Positions 1-11,570 of a stretch of DNA of 64,000 nt are shown here, one piece after another. A program made the position numbers and the translations under genes. This DNA comes from Morchella semilibera (Eukaryota > Ascomycota > Pezizomycetes > Pezizales > Morchellaceae), in assembly GCA_009192285.1 (NCBI GenBank), contig CM018607.1, forward strand, positions 929,736-993,735, written 5' to 3'. Under the pieces are notes generated by a model that was given only the letters and a program-made list of their open reading frames with translations, searched no databases and was not told where the DNA came from. Within the stretch, counting starts at the first letter, position 1, and each line of letters starts with the position of its first letter.

Positions 1-535
1 AGACGGCCCAAGATCAAAAGTAGAAATCAGTGAATGCGAAGTGCACCCCCGCCCCACGGTACGAGGTTAGGGATATGGTGTTTTTCTCAGCAAAAAATAT
101 TCGTATGGGACGGAAGTCGAGAAAGCTTGATTGCAAAAGAGTAGGGGCATTCCCCGTTCAGGAGGTTATTTCTCCTTATGCCTATCACTTGAACCTCCCC
201 CGCTCCATGAAAATGCACCCCGTTTTTCATATCTCACTGCTTGATCTTGCCGCTATCGACCCCGTATTAGGCCAAAGATCACCACCGCCACCCCAGGTTA
301 TTGTAGACCAACTTGAAGAGGAGGAATACAAAGTGGAGAAAATTCTGCACTCAAGGCATCATGGAAAGGAAGGCCTTCAGTATTATGTTAAGTGGACGGG
401 GTACACTAATTATACATAGGAACCTGCCGACTATCACCAACAAATTGCCACCGTTGATACCTTCCACACACGCTACCTAGATAAACTGAGACTGGGGGAA
501 ACCAAGGCTCACAGGAGCTCGTGTCTCAAGGGAGG
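1..535 (+). mobile_element. Ty3/gypsy relic: integrase C-terminus plus chromodomain
   Basis: This is the 3' end of a chromodomain gypsy element that enters from the left of the window. Residues read from about base 30 contain the integrase C-terminal segment (YEVRDMVFFSAKNIR, SPYAYHLNLP, MKMHPVFHISLL), then a chromodomain-like end (QYYVKWTGY). The same order is seen in the integrases of the elements at 17.2 and 23.9 kb. It is an old, broken copy with no gag or RT inside the window. Confidence 0.85.
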
Positions 536-539
536 GACT

Positions 540-648
540 ACTTTCGTGGATACACTAGGGTCGGGGAACTGGAAGAACTAGCAAGGGTGGAATTACTGTA
601 CGTTAGGAAGAGGAGATGAGTCAAAATAGGTTCTATGGGTTTCTGTTA
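540..648 (+). mobile_element. LTR-like fragment downstream of the gypsy relic
   Basis: The stretch carries 'actagggtcgg' and 'ttctatgggtttctgtta'. Both also occur in order at 42.0-42.1 kb, and the second recurs near 47.9 kb. Its place right after the integrase relic suggests part of that element's 3' LTR, cut by the MITE at 649. Confidence 0.45.
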
Positions 649-785
649 CATCAGCAAGACTTCATTTGTCTCCTGATGTCTCCTGAGCCTCAGGAGACTC
701 AAAAAATATCCAGGAGTCTTAGGAGACTCTCAGGAGACCTGGGAGACTGTTGGGAGACTCCAGTCACAAGTTGAGTTTGCTGATG
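649..785 (+). mobile_element. 137-bp MITE, CATCAGCAA family, copy 1
   Basis: It starts 'catcagcaagac' and ends with the near inverse 'gtttgctgatg'. The interior is full of CTCCTGAG/CTCAGGAG and GGAGACT blocks, so one strand can fold on itself. Copies of the same design lie at 2503-2639, 48369-49125 (interrupted), 51149-51245 and 61226-61362. There is no coding capacity. No convincing target-site duplication was seen. Confidence 0.75.
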
Positions 786-969
786 CGATCTCGCATTCCT
801 CCCTACAATTTTATCTATTTACATTACAAATCTATCAAGTTATCAAATCTCTCAGAACCTGATAACGACATCTTCATTTCATTTCCTTCCTTCCTCGCTT
901 AGCATTCCTCCATTATTTAGAACAGCGCTTCAACTACCAAACTCTCAGTACCAACACTAAGATGCGGGG
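786..969 (-). mobile_element. Truncated LTR fragment of the TGTCCCGG family
   Basis: It matches the last third of the minus-oriented LTR seen complete at 31363-31995 ('ttacattacaaatc', 'cctcgcttagc', 'gcgcttc..ctaccaaa') and stops at a variant of the family terminus ('gcggggaca'). Its other end is missing at the MITE border. Confidence 0.65.
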
Positions 970-1047
970 ACATTTGGGCTTGATACTCTAAAAAGACATT
1001 AGTATAGGTGTGGGAATATCGGGTAGGAAGATACTCAATATAGAGTT

Positions 1048-1114
1048 GGATGTGAAGGTGGAGGTGGAGGTGGAGATGAAGATGCAGATGGTGGTGGAGG
1101 TGGTAGTAGGGGGG
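1048..1114. repeat. GGAGGT-type purine microsatellite
   Basis: Imperfect GGAGGT/GGTGGT repeats lie in a 208-base spacer (970-1177) between two LTR pieces. Nothing coding is convincing here. Confidence 0.6.
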
Positions 1115-1177
1115 GTGCTTGTGACCTAAAAATTGTTCCAAGAATAACGTGAATGGCACGGGCTGGAACTGAGTTAG

Positions 1178-1814
1178 TGTCTTGGCGTCTTAGCAGCAGT
1201 CCCAAGGATTTGGTAGTTGAAGTGCTGATGTAACTAAGGAGGAAGAGTCAAGCGAGGAAGGGGTGTGCTGAGAGGGGGATATTGTGATAAGGTTCTAGGA
1301 GGTTCGATGGCGTGATGGATTTGTAATGGAAATGATGGAGATGGTGGAGAGGAATACGAGGTGTGGTAGCGATGGATTTCTATTAGGTTCTATGAGCGAA
1401 TGTGTGAGTCATAGCGGACTGGTGGAGGACACGTGTTAAATAGCGGTGATAGAGGTTTTCCTTAGTTCTTTCTTTCTTTCTTTTCTCTCTGTCTCGTCTT
1501 CCTGTCACCTTGATCCATAGGAATATACTCCTATTTCTAAAGCCATAGTTTCTCCCCTTCAAGATCCTGTCCTCTTCAAGAGGAAAACCTATAGTACCTC
1601 TTGTTGTTCCCGTTGAAGTCCATCCGGTCCTCACTTTCCCTGCTCTGCGTTCTTGTGCCTTTGTTCTTACCTTTGCCTTTGCCGGTGCCTGTGCTTGTGC
1701 TTGCCCGGTGTTGTCTCTGTCTTCATCGGTCTCCTTGTCGAGTAGGCTGTGCTACTCGAGTCCTTCTGCATCATCATTGTCATCTTCTTCTTTGCGTTGA
1801 GTTACTCCGTCACA
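1178..1814 (+). mobile_element. Solo LTR (TGTCCCGG family) with TSD gttag
   Basis: It begins 'tgtcttggcg' and ends 'ctccgtcaca', which are TG...CA termini. It is flanked by the 5-bp duplication gttag at 1173-1177 and 1815-1819. No internal coding DNA follows, so it is a solo LTR left by recombination. The pyrimidine-rich block near 1465-1500 is the likely promoter and start region, by analogy with the copies at 28.6 and 63.3 kb. Confidence 0.9.
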
Positions 1815-1819
1815 GTTAG

Positions 1820-2006
1820 TCTTGATCGGGCTTAACGCCATCTGGCTTATATATTTTCTGCTGATATATCATATTTGGGACGTCAAAAGACGACATGTCT
1901 TGAAATATAGGAGGGAGGCAACTACAAGGCTATCCATAAACTACAATAATACTACGACTACCAAACTTCCGGAATCAATGCCAAGATATCGGGACAAAAA
2001 AAAGGC
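1820..2006 (-). mobile_element. Degenerate LTR tail
   Basis: The right end reads 'ctaccaaacttccgg...ccaagatatcgggaca', the mutated end of the minus-oriented TGTCCCGG-family LTR. The left part is not confidently alignable by eye. Confidence 0.45.
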
Positions 2007-2502
2007 TAAAACAAAAGAAGCTTAAAACCCCGCTATTAGTTATTAGAGATATTACATGCATATATAAGTGTTTGAAATAAAAATAGCGGCTCTTTTAACT
2101 TGTTTGATTTGTTCTGATAGTTATATTTATATATGTATATTATATAATAAATTTAAGAAAAGCACTGCTTACGATATCCTTAGTAGTTTGAAACTCTACT
2201 TATTGCGCTGTAATGTTTAATCTTACGCAAGCATCTAGCGTATCTATGATTGTCTTTTGTTCCCTCTTATTCGCCACTCTGCTATACAAATAACTTTAAT
2301 AGATGTTTTGGTTTCAACCCTCGTACCCTCGTACTAATCAAAATTTCATTTTTTTTTACGTACAGACACATAGAATATCAACGTACCCTTGGAATTGGTG
2401 CGTGGGCTAGGGTACTGTCAAATTTACAAGTGTGAGGTATTAGAAGTAAGAGAAGCAGTTATAAACTCAGGTTCAGTTGAGAGGGAGTAAGATACTATAG
2501 CA

Positions 2503-2639
2503 TATCACCAAACTCAATTTGTGAATGGAGTCTCTCAAGAGTCTCCAGGGTCCCCTCAGAGTCTCCTGAGACTCCTGGATATTCTTTGAGTCTCCTGAGG
2601 CTCAGGAGACATCAGGAGACAACTGAAGTCTTGCTGATG
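2503..2639 (-). mobile_element. 137-bp MITE, CATCAGCAA family, copy 2
   Basis: Inverse orientation of the 649-785 copy: it starts 'tatcaccaaactcaa' and ends 'gaagtcttgctgatg', with the same CTCCTGAG/CTCAGGAG interior. The preceding 2007-2502 is AT-rich with no feature I can support. Confidence 0.7.
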
Positions 2640-3476
2640 CACTGTTAGGATTTTTAAGCAATAATATAGGAAGAAGGCAGAAACAGGTCCGTCCCCCTCC
2701 CCAAAGGCATATACAAAAGACACACCTGCATTTCTTCCTTATGTCATCCGGGAGTATCATGCAGTTATAAACATCAGTTTCCAACAGCTTGAGTATTTTG
2801 CCCTGTTTTAAACACGGTCTCTAGTATCTCACGGGACCCTGGAGTAGGCCCCTTCTTATAACCCTAACCTGCCACAGTATCTTACCACTTAACTGGGCTC
2901 AAGTTTATAGTATCTTAACCTAATAACCAAGGCCATTTGGTTAAGAAAAATTACCCAATGCGGTTAGTGCACATGCCCAAACTCTGATCCCTACGCCTAG
3001 AGGTCAATTTTTACAAAATTAACGGTACAAACCTCACAAACTGAATTTTTAACCAAGCTTAATGTTTAGACCAGATTCTGAATGTTGAACTTTTTAAGGT
3101 AAGTCGTGGATCATGGGGGTTGGTAAAGAACCTGGTATTAGAGAGTTGCCACTTACACTGACTGAGTGCCTGGTAAACAAAAATACCCGCCTAGTAAACC
3201 CTCGGCAATCGGGTGAGACATTAAATAAAGTAGGTGTAGTATGACGCATTTGCGATGCCTGCTCCGCCTCAGTTGTGTGACGCGGGGCAACATCAAGGCT
3301 GGGATGGGCTGACGACAACTTCTCCCTTGCGTTACTACCATTCTCTGTGGTCCCTTAGCCCTTTAAGTGGACACAGAACTCGTATCCCCTCACACCTTTA
3401 TTGACACTTGCAACCATCGTCTAGCTTCTGTGAACTCTCACTTATCTTGCAGAACAAGCTGTCGCCAAATAGTGAA
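2640..3476 (+). promoter_or_regulatory. Intergenic region upstream of the Pmp3-like gene
   Basis: About 840 bases without a supported gene or repeat. By position it holds the promoter and leader of the gene starting at 3477. No single core element can be named with confidence. Confidence 0.3.
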
Positions 3477-4130
3477 ATGTGTTCCTCGGACTTCTTCCTC
3501 GGGCTTTTGGCCATCCTGTTCCCGCCTCTGCCTGGTAAGCCGCCACGCCTTTTATTTGTAGCCGTTTCTCTTAGCTATGATTGCTAATGTACGGGAATCA
3601 ACAGTATGGGTTAAACGGGGCATCTGTTCCGCAGACAGCATTATCAACATTACTCTCTGCATCTTTGGATTTGTATGTCCTCTGGCCTCCCTCTCCTCAC
3701 TATATGAGTGCCAAGCTAAGGGTAGAGATAGATTCCTGGCCTCATTCACGCGTGGTATATCATCATAAAATACCCCGAGCAGTATGACTCCTTTGCCGTC
3801 GCGCAGGAGGCACACTACACACACGGCGGTCATTACTATCCGGCACAACCACAGGGCCAACACCACCCATCATACATCCAGCAGCAGCCACGCCACTATT
3901 CTCAACCACAGTATAATACCTTCCAGCATGCCCAAACAAATAGCGCCCACGGAGCTGTGGTGAACGCTGGAACTAGACAGCCCCAAAAATATACACAACA
4001 TGAGCAACAGACCCCCCCAGAGACACCAGCGTTTGGGCCGGGTGAAGGAAGCAGCGGAATGCAGCATGGCGAGCCACCGAGCTATGCCAGTGTTGTAAAG
4101 GGAGACCACAAGATTCAAACTTCAGACTAA
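3477..4130 (+). CDS. Pmp3/RCI (UPF0057)-family membrane proteolipid with long C-terminal tail
   Basis: Three exons, 3477-3534, 3605-3672 and 3732-4130, give 174 aa (donors GTAAGC and GTATGT; introns 70 and 59 nt). Residues 1-60 match the Pmp3 family: CSSDFFLGLLAILFPPLPVW, the ICSADSIINI motif, then GFIPGLIHAWYIIIKYPEQ. These form two hydrophobic membrane helices joined by the conserved cysteine loop. Short yeast Pmp3 ends here. This protein adds about 110 residues rich in Gln, His, Tyr and Pro, and ends EPPSYASVVKGDHKIQTSD, with a PPSY motif of the kind bound by Rsp5 WW domains. Known family role: plasma-membrane potential and salt or stress tolerance. The tail's role as a ubiquitin-ligase adaptor site is inference. 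Confidence 0.85.
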
Positions 4131-5078
4131 ATGTGGTCTCATGGTCGACACAGAAACTAGACAGGGCAAGCCCTTTCGGGTAAAACGGGCCTATGAATAT
4201 TAGCTTTTCTGGCTCATCACCTTCTCTGTTCTTTGTATATCAGACATGCAGCAACAGGGAAGGTTTTTAATAATGAACCAGAGTGTTCTTACGATTATAA
4301 TGATGCTATATCAAGGGGGTTTTAGGGTTTATTTGATTTCTTTCTCTTTCTGGAATCCGAGTCCTATTAATATTTATTGTTCAATTTTTGTTAGGGTTGG
4401 GGCTGTTTATATGTAGTAACTGTTCTTTACTATTACTCAAAGACTTGGCCCTACCGGCCTATTATTTGTCTTGCCCAATATAGTCTGCGGTAATGATAAT
4501 TCCATTGATTGATCGATCTAGTTGCGTATGTAATCGTGAGTCAAGTATCAATGGCATGCCCAATGATTCCGCGTCAAATTTATTAGCACATCAGTCTGTA
4601 ACAGTTGCGTTTGTAATGGTGTCCATTTATTTGTTTTGCTTCCGTTGTTGTAATACATGATTCAAGATACTAAGGTGGGATACATGTACCTAGGTAGGAG
4701 AGCCCCGCCTCGTCGTGACGATCCCGTCCCTAACGCTACTTCTTCCACAAGCACCCTTCTCGCCTGTCCACCTTGCTCTTACAAATACATATACGGCTGG
4801 CATCCATCCTTCACCCCTCTTATCATCTCCATCAAGCACAAACCATCTCTCATATTCATCAACGCATAATAATTCAAGCTTTATTCCCGGAAGAGCACCA
4901 GGTATCCACTGACCTCCGTCCAAACTGTCGAAAAGAAAGCCCTCAACCGAACTATCAGTTCGCCCTGATAAGCTAGTCATGACGGTAAGCTTCTCATCTT
5001 GTCCACAGCCTTAATAGGAGTTTGACGGCGGACGAACGGCTAATCAGACAACTCTATCAACTGCAGGACTCCTCTAAG
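4131..5078 (+). promoter_or_regulatory. 3' region of the Pmp3-like gene and 5' region of UBA1
   Basis: No supported gene lies here. An ATG at 4979 is followed at once by a consensus donor (GTAAGC at 4985) with acceptor-like AGs at 5008 and 5017, but no combination puts that ATG in frame with E1. The stretch may hold a leader intron or a tiny upstream ORF. The 4690-4980 minus frame is open but shows no family features. Confidence 0.35.
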
Positions 5079-8000
5079 ATGCAGTTAGACCCCCCTGCAG
5101 ATACTGCAGTTGAGACCATCGATGAAGGTCTATACAGTCGTCAACTGTGTGTATCTCCCATGTCCACCTTAGAGAGGATACTCCTTTGGAAACTTTCATT
5201 TAACACCCCATAGTTACGTTCTCGGCCATGAGGCTATGAAACGCATGAGCCAGTCTGATGTACTCATCATTGGAATGAAGGGACTTGGTGTTGAGATTGG
5301 TGAGCTTCTTCAGAGTTTATAATCTTCAGCTGCTACCCCGCAGCTGATGTTTGGGTTTTTTTCCCTTTCCTGTTTCTGTACTGACGCGAGACCCCCCATA
5401 GCCAAGAACATTTGCTTGGCCGGTGTCAAATCGGTAACACTGTACGATCCTAACCCTGTTGAAATTGCGGACCTCTCGTCTCAGTATTTTCTCCAAGAGA
5501 CCGATATTGGTAAACGGCGTGATGAAGTCACTTCACCGCGTTTAGGCGAGCTCAATGCATACACACCTGTTTCCGTTCACCAAAAGAGTCTTTTCGAAGA
5601 TATTGATTCGCTATCTAAATTTAAGACTGTGGTTATTACTGAGGCCCCTCTTGAAACCCAATTAAAGGTCAATGAATTTTGCCACAAAAACAAGATTCCA
5701 TACATTTCGGCTGAGGTTAGAGGGTTATTTGGTAATATCTTTTGCGATTTTGGAGAAGGCTTTGTGGTCGTCGACCCGAATGGTGAAAATCCGCTGAGCG
5801 GAATTGTGGCGGGAATTGATAGCTCTGGGCTTGTTACTGCACTAGATGAGACTAGACATGGGTTCGAGGATGGAGATCATGTCACGTTCAGCGAAGTCGA
5901 AGGAATGGAGGATTTGAATGGCGTAGAGTTTAAAGTTGAAGTAAAGGGTAGGTTTTATGATCTAGCAAAGCCTCTCACCATGTTAGAATTTGGTTACTGA
6001 CCTGGTAAAACTCCGTAGGGCCTTATACATTTTCTATTGGTGATGTTTCGCAATATGGCACATATCTGCGTGGTGGACTCTTTACCCAAGTCAAAGCACC
6101 TAAAATCATCAATTTCCAGTCGCAGACCGAGCAACTTAAGAAGCCAGAGTTCCTTATATCTGACTACGCAAAGTTTGACCGACCTCTTCAGCTCCATGTT
6201 GGTTTCCAAGCTCTCCACGCCTTTTCTGCGGAACATAACGCTCTCCCTAGGCCCATGAATAAAGAAGATGCCTCGGAAGTGTTTAAGTACGCAACGGCAA
6301 TTGCAGAAACATATGGGGAAGAAAAACCCGAATTAAGCGAAGACCTTATTAATGAACTATCTTTCCAAGCTCGTGGGGATCTTGCACCTATGTGTTCAGT
6401 CTTTGGAGGCTGGGCAGCCCAAGAAGTTGTTAAAGGTCTGTCAGGAAAGTTTGGTCCTTTGGTACAGTACCTATACTTCGACTCTCTAGAAAGTTTGCCA
6501 AGTTCTACTCAACGTTCGGAAGAGCTCTGCAAACCCTTAGGTACACGTTATGACGGGCAGATTGTGGTCTTTGGAACACAGTTCCAAGACAAAATTGCCA
6601 ACGTGAAGCAGTTTCTCGTTGGCGCTGGCGCCATTGGCTGTGAGATGCTCAAGAACTGGGCTATGCTGGGTCTTGCTACCGGACCGAACGGTCAAATTTC
6701 GGTGACTGATATGGACTCAATCGAAAAGAGCAACCTAAATAGGCAATTTTTGTTCAGACCTAAGGATGTTGGGAAGTTAAAGAGCGATTGTGCTGCCGAA
6801 GCCGTCCAGGCTATGAATCCTCAGTTGAATGGAAAAATTACTACATTGAGGGATCGTGTGGGGCCCGATACTGAAAGTGTCTTTGATGAGGACTTCTGGG
6901 AAGCACTTGACGGTGTAACCAATGCACTTGACAACGTCGATGCCCGGACATATGTCGACCGCAGATGTGTTTTCTTTAGGAAGCCGCTCTTGGAGAGTGG
7001 TACCCTTGGAACTAAGGGTAACACTCAAGTTGTCATTCCGAACCTTACTGAGAGCTATTCAAACTCTCAGGACCCCCCAGAACAGTCTTTCCCTATGTGC
7101 ACTCTTCGAAGTTTCCCTAACAAGATTGAGCACACCATTGCTTGGGCTCGTGAGTTGTTTGAATCCTACTTTGTCCAGCCCGCGGAGAATGTCAATCTTT
7201 ATCTTTCACAGCCGAACTTCCTTGAAGCCACCCTTAAGCACTCAGGAAACCAGAAGCAGATTCTAGAAACCATTCGAGATTACCTTCTGCTTTCCAAACC
7301 TATCACATTTGAGGAATGTGTTGCATGGGCAAGACTTGAGTTCGAGAAGCAGTACAACAACAACATTCAACAGCTACTTTACAACTTTCCTAAGGATTCG
7401 GAAACATCTACAGGGACTCGTTTCTGGAGCGGACCTAAGAGAGCCCCAGATCCATTAACCTTTGACTGGGAGAATGAAACTCATGCAGCGTTCATCAAGG
7501 CTGCAGCTAATCTTCATGCTTTCAACTATGGCATTAAGGGAAATCTTGATGACGAGTTCTACAAAAGGGTGATTGATCAAATGATGGTTCCTGACTTTAC
7601 TCCCTCATCCGGAGTGAAAATTCAGGCCAGCGATGCCGAGCCGGATCCGAACGCCACAGCCCAAAAGTTCGATGATGAGGATGAGATGCAGAAACTTGTG
7701 CAGAGCTTGCCAGCTCCTAGTGCGATGGCAGGGTACAGGCTTACCAAAGTAGACTTTGAGAAGGATGACGACACAAACCATCACATGGATTTCATCACGG
7801 CGGCGTCTAACCTTAGAGCCCTTAATTACTCAATCACCCCTGCAGACAAGCACAAGACCAAAGGTATCGCAGGAAAGATTATCCCTGCTATTGGTACGGA
7901 CCTCTCAATCCTTAAAGTAGCACAAATGGAACTAATTGATGATAGCGACAACTACATCCCTTGTCACTGGACTCGTTTGTCTTGAGTTATATAAGGTTAT

Positions 8001-8494
8001 TGATGGCAAAAAGAAACTCGAAGACTACAAGAATGCCTTCATCAACCTGGCTCTACCCTTCATCGGATTTGGAGAGCCAGTAGCCAGTCCTAAGGGCGCG
8101 TACCTGGCACCTACGGGTGAAGTAACCTTCGATAAGATTTGGGACAGGTTCGACTTTGACCACGAAGTTACACTACAAGAACTTCTTGACGGTATGAAAG
8201 AGAAGGGTTTGTGTTGCACTATGGTTAGTTGCGGGGTTAGCTTGCTCTATGGAAGCTTCTTCCCGCAGAAGAAGTTGGCAGATAGGTTGGGTTTAAAGTA
8301 ATTATTGCGTCCCCCCCGCCGCTGTGAGAACTGCAATTACTAACAGATTCGCTACTAGGATGAGAAAGCTTGTTGAAGAGGTTTCTAAGAAGCCTGTACC
8401 TCCACATACCAAGAACCTCATTTTGGAGGTTTGTGTTGATGATGAGACGGGTGAAGATGTCGAGGTTCCATTCATTTGTGTTCGTGTTAAATAG
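5079..8494 (+). CDS. UBA1: Ubiquitin-activating enzyme E1
   Basis: Six exons, 5079-5146, 5214-5299, 5402-5947, 6019-7893, 7946-8297 and 8347-8494, give 1024 aa, the same length as yeast Uba1. It activates ubiquitin with ATP and passes it to E2 enzymes in cytosol and nucleus. Visible parts: N-terminal inactive adenylation half ([22 protein letters not shown]); active adenylation half with [13 protein letters not shown] (about residues 435-447) and [14 protein letters not shown]; catalytic Cys594 in [13 protein letters not shown]/linker HTKNLILEV and a C-terminal ubiquitin-fold domain ending [11 protein letters not shown]. All phases join exactly, and the last intron has an ACTAAC branch site. 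Start 5079 ([20 protein letters not shown]) is chosen because upstream ATG 4979 cannot be joined in frame. It converges on VMA1 with a 550-base gap. Confidence 0.97.
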
Positions 8495-9044
8495 GTGTTC
8501 TCTGAGGGGAATGGTTTAAAATCCAAAAGGTTCGGATTTGATCCCCCGTTCTTAGTTTTATATCAGCCAATGGGTTTCTTGTACTCCATCTAAACTCGAT
8601 CCTATCCTGGTTTTTATTTTATGGTGAGTGCAGCAAGCCGCACGTAGAGAAAGAAAGCCTATTCGGGTACAACATAGTTAATACCATAGTATTTTCGGAG
8701 CTGTTGCCTTGTATCTTGATCAAACATAGTACTAGAAAAAGTATCCTGGCAGTTTGGGGGGTGTTGCGGTGGGGTGTGCCGGATGTCCACCAAAATACCA
8801 GGCCCTTACATAAACGAATGAGTCAGCTGAACCATCAGAGTGCCAAGAGTGAGAGACTCTTCTGCTGCAGCTGTAAATAGGATGGTAAAATGTAATTCTT
8901 AAATTTAAGGCCACGGTAAAAACAACCTCGCTCATGCAATCATAGTGATATTACTGGCAGGTAAAGGAGCAGGGAAAGGAAAGAGTAACGCAGGAAGAAA
9001 TCTTAGATACAAGGATGTCGAATATATGGCACAGGAAGACCCAT
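8495..9044. other. Intergenic 3' spacer between convergent UBA1 and VMA1
   Basis: 550 bases hold both 3' ends. No gene, repeat or strong hairpin stands out. Confidence 0.5.
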
Positions 9045-11570
9045 CTATTCATCAGCAACGCCAGCAAATTTCTCCATCATGTCGTTATAAAGCTTCTCGT
9101 AGCGCTCAGTAATCGCCTTTTCACCATCATCAGGGATCTGAAAGAGCCAATCAGTCAACATCAGTCTCATCACCGCTAATCGGGAGTTTGAAGAAAGGCT
9201 TACCTCGAATTTCATCGATCTAAGCTGATGTTGCACGTCTGCGGTGGCCTCACGGATCTTACTCCATTGGACACCGGCTTGAACAGCCTTCTGAGACTCA
9301 TCGTAAAACGCCATCATGGCTTTCATCATCCAAAGAGTCTTCCATACGGGACAGTACTGGTCGTGCTTAGAGTACCCATTCTGTTGTAGGAAATCTTCTT
9401 TGATCAAGGAGCTAACATCGAGCGTAATCTTATCGGGGTCTGACAATGCAGATTTACCAACAAGCTGCACAACTTGGTCAAGATCCTCGCTGTCAGAAAG
9501 TCTGTATAGTGGGTGGTATTTATTAGCACCCCTATAAAACACGAGTATCCCGCCTTCAATTCAAAGAAGGGGCAGCACATACAGTTGCTTGATGCGGTCA
9601 CGGAGAACAGGAAATTCGGGATAGTTCTTCGTATAATATTTGTCCAACACGTTTGTGTACTTGCTGTAACTGAGAGAAGTGTTGATACTAGGAAAATGCT
9701 TTCGCTGGGCTAATTTCTTGTCAAGACCCCAAAACACTTGCACTAAAATCATGAGAAAGGAATATCAGTGATGATCTCTCAGGTTTAGTAATTCGGTTTT
9801 CGACTGAGCCCGCCCGCACAGCATGTGCCTAAAGCAAAGCCGCTCCCGAACGCCCAAATAACAAAAACAGTGAAAGGTTGATATACCAATGCCCAAGGTA
9901 GAAGAGGTAACCGGATCAGCGAAATCACCACCAGGCGGTGATACAGCACCAACGATACTAACACTTCCAACTCTCCCAGGGCTGCCAAGAGCTGTCACCT
10001 TACCCGCGCGTTCGTAAAAACTGGCGAGCTTGGCACCAAGGTAGGCTGGGAATCCTTGATCGGCAGGCATCTCACCCAAACGTCCAGAGATCTCACGAAG
10101 AGCTTCAGCCCAACGGGAAGATGAGTCGGCCATCATAGCAACATCTTTGCCTTGGTCGCGGAAGTACTCGGCAAGTGTGATACCAGTGTAGATTGAGGCT
10201 TCACGAGCAGCTACAGGCATATTAGAGGTGTTAGCGACCAGGGTAGTGCGTTTCATGATGGGTTCTTTGCGTCCGTTAATTTCGATAGAAAGCTACGATT
10301 ATCAATGCTATGTTCTCCATATTTCCGGTGGATAAAGGATATACCTCTGGGAAATCCATCAACACTTCAGCCATCTCGTTACCACGTTCACCACACCCGA
10401 CGTAAATGATACAGTCAGAATTGGAGAACTTAGACAAGGCTTGAGAAATGACAGTCTTTCCACACCCGAAAGCTCCTGGAATAGCTGTTGTACCACCTTG
10501 CACACAAGGAAACAAAGCGTCCAAAACTCTCTGTCCGGTCAATAGTGGGTAATCCGCCGATAGTCTCTCAGTTACAGGCCTGGGAACGCGGACTGGCCAT
10601 GTGTGCATCATGGTAAAGTTTTGCGTCATTCCCTCAAATTCAACCTCCAAAACCTTATCTTCCAAGGTGTAAGACCCCTTCTCGGCAATGTAGGTGATAG
10701 TTCCCCTAGCACGAGGGGGCAACATAATCTTATGATCATCCAAAAGGGAGTTTTCATAAACACTACCAAAGATGTCTCCCCCAGTAATGTGATCTCCGAC
10801 CTTGAGTTTCGCGGGGGTGAAATCCCAGCTTCTTCTAACATCGAGCGCAGGGGTCGCGATACCACGGGGAATGTAAATGCTGTTGGAAATTTCATTGATA
10901 GTCTTGAGGGGACGTTGGATCCCATCGTAGATAGTCTCCATCAATCCAGGACCAAGCTCGACTGAAAGAGGCTTCCCGGTTCGCAAAACAGGGTCACCCA
11001 CAGTCACACCAGCTATAATGCAGTATTAGCAAGACCCCACAATTGTCTCCTTACCGCGGTGTTTGGAACCTGTTTCTTCATAGACTTGAATAGTAGCTTT
11101 GTCCGCCTCAATTCGAATGACTTCCCCGACCAGCGAATCGTGACCAACTCGGACCTATCGTGAGCATTAGCCATAGATAGAGCTTGTAGGATGGTCTCTA
11201 ATACCTACCAGCTCATACATGGCACATCCTATCATGTTTTCAGCCACCACGACAGGTCTGTTTTCCAGATCATCAGCCACTGTACTGCGGGGTTACTTCT
11301 TCAAACAAATGCATCCTGCTTCTACATACCCCGAGACCGAGAAAATAGAGCCTATTCAGCATTTTTAGCATATGATCTTACAGATGGAAGTTTGGGGATA
11401 ATTGATGGTGAGGACTAAGTAAATGAGAGTTCCGATGACGTACCATAGTCTCCTTCCTTCGCGTACTCCTCCGCCTTCTGTGCATCTTTCTTCGCGTTTC
11501 CAAACTATAAAAAGGAACAACTGTATCAGTATACACTCGAAAGCATCGGGCATCATTAGGGGCTCACCAT
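9045..11570 (-). CDS. VMA1: V-type H+-ATPase catalytic subunit A
   Basis: Ten coding exons on the minus strand: 11568-11570, 11444-11504, 11330-11351, 11209-11257, 11055-11154, 10345-11012, 9887-10292, 9583-9742, 9204-9501 and 9045-9137. They give 619 aa, the usual length. The first coding exon is just ATG and the third is 22 nt; the reading frame [20 protein letters not shown] requires both. Walker A is GAFGCGKT (about residues 258-265). Other marks are [57 protein letters not shown] and the C-terminal EKFAGVADE. It hydrolyses ATP in the V1 sector to acidify vacuoles. The VMA1 intein site is uninterrupted. It faces the Ras gene divergently. Confidence 0.97.

Noticed and set aside
1383-1634. 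Minus ORFs repeated in every LTR copy (RRDREKRKKE..., LCVFVPLPLPLP...)
   Set aside because: They recur as both strands of the same LTR and vary in frame between copies; non-coding LTR sequence.
4690-4980. 96-codon minus ORF upstream of UBA1
   Set aside because: No domain, no intron signals, and it overlaps the UBA1 leader; likely chance.
4979-4984. ATG at 4979 as UBA1 start
   Set aside because: The donor right after it cannot be joined in phase to the E1 frame by any nearby AG; ATG 5079 gives the family-typical N-terminus and 1024 aa.
9887-11012. Intein in VMA1 as in yeast
   Set aside because: The P-loop region GAFGCGKT through [11 protein letters not shown] is continuous with no insertion.
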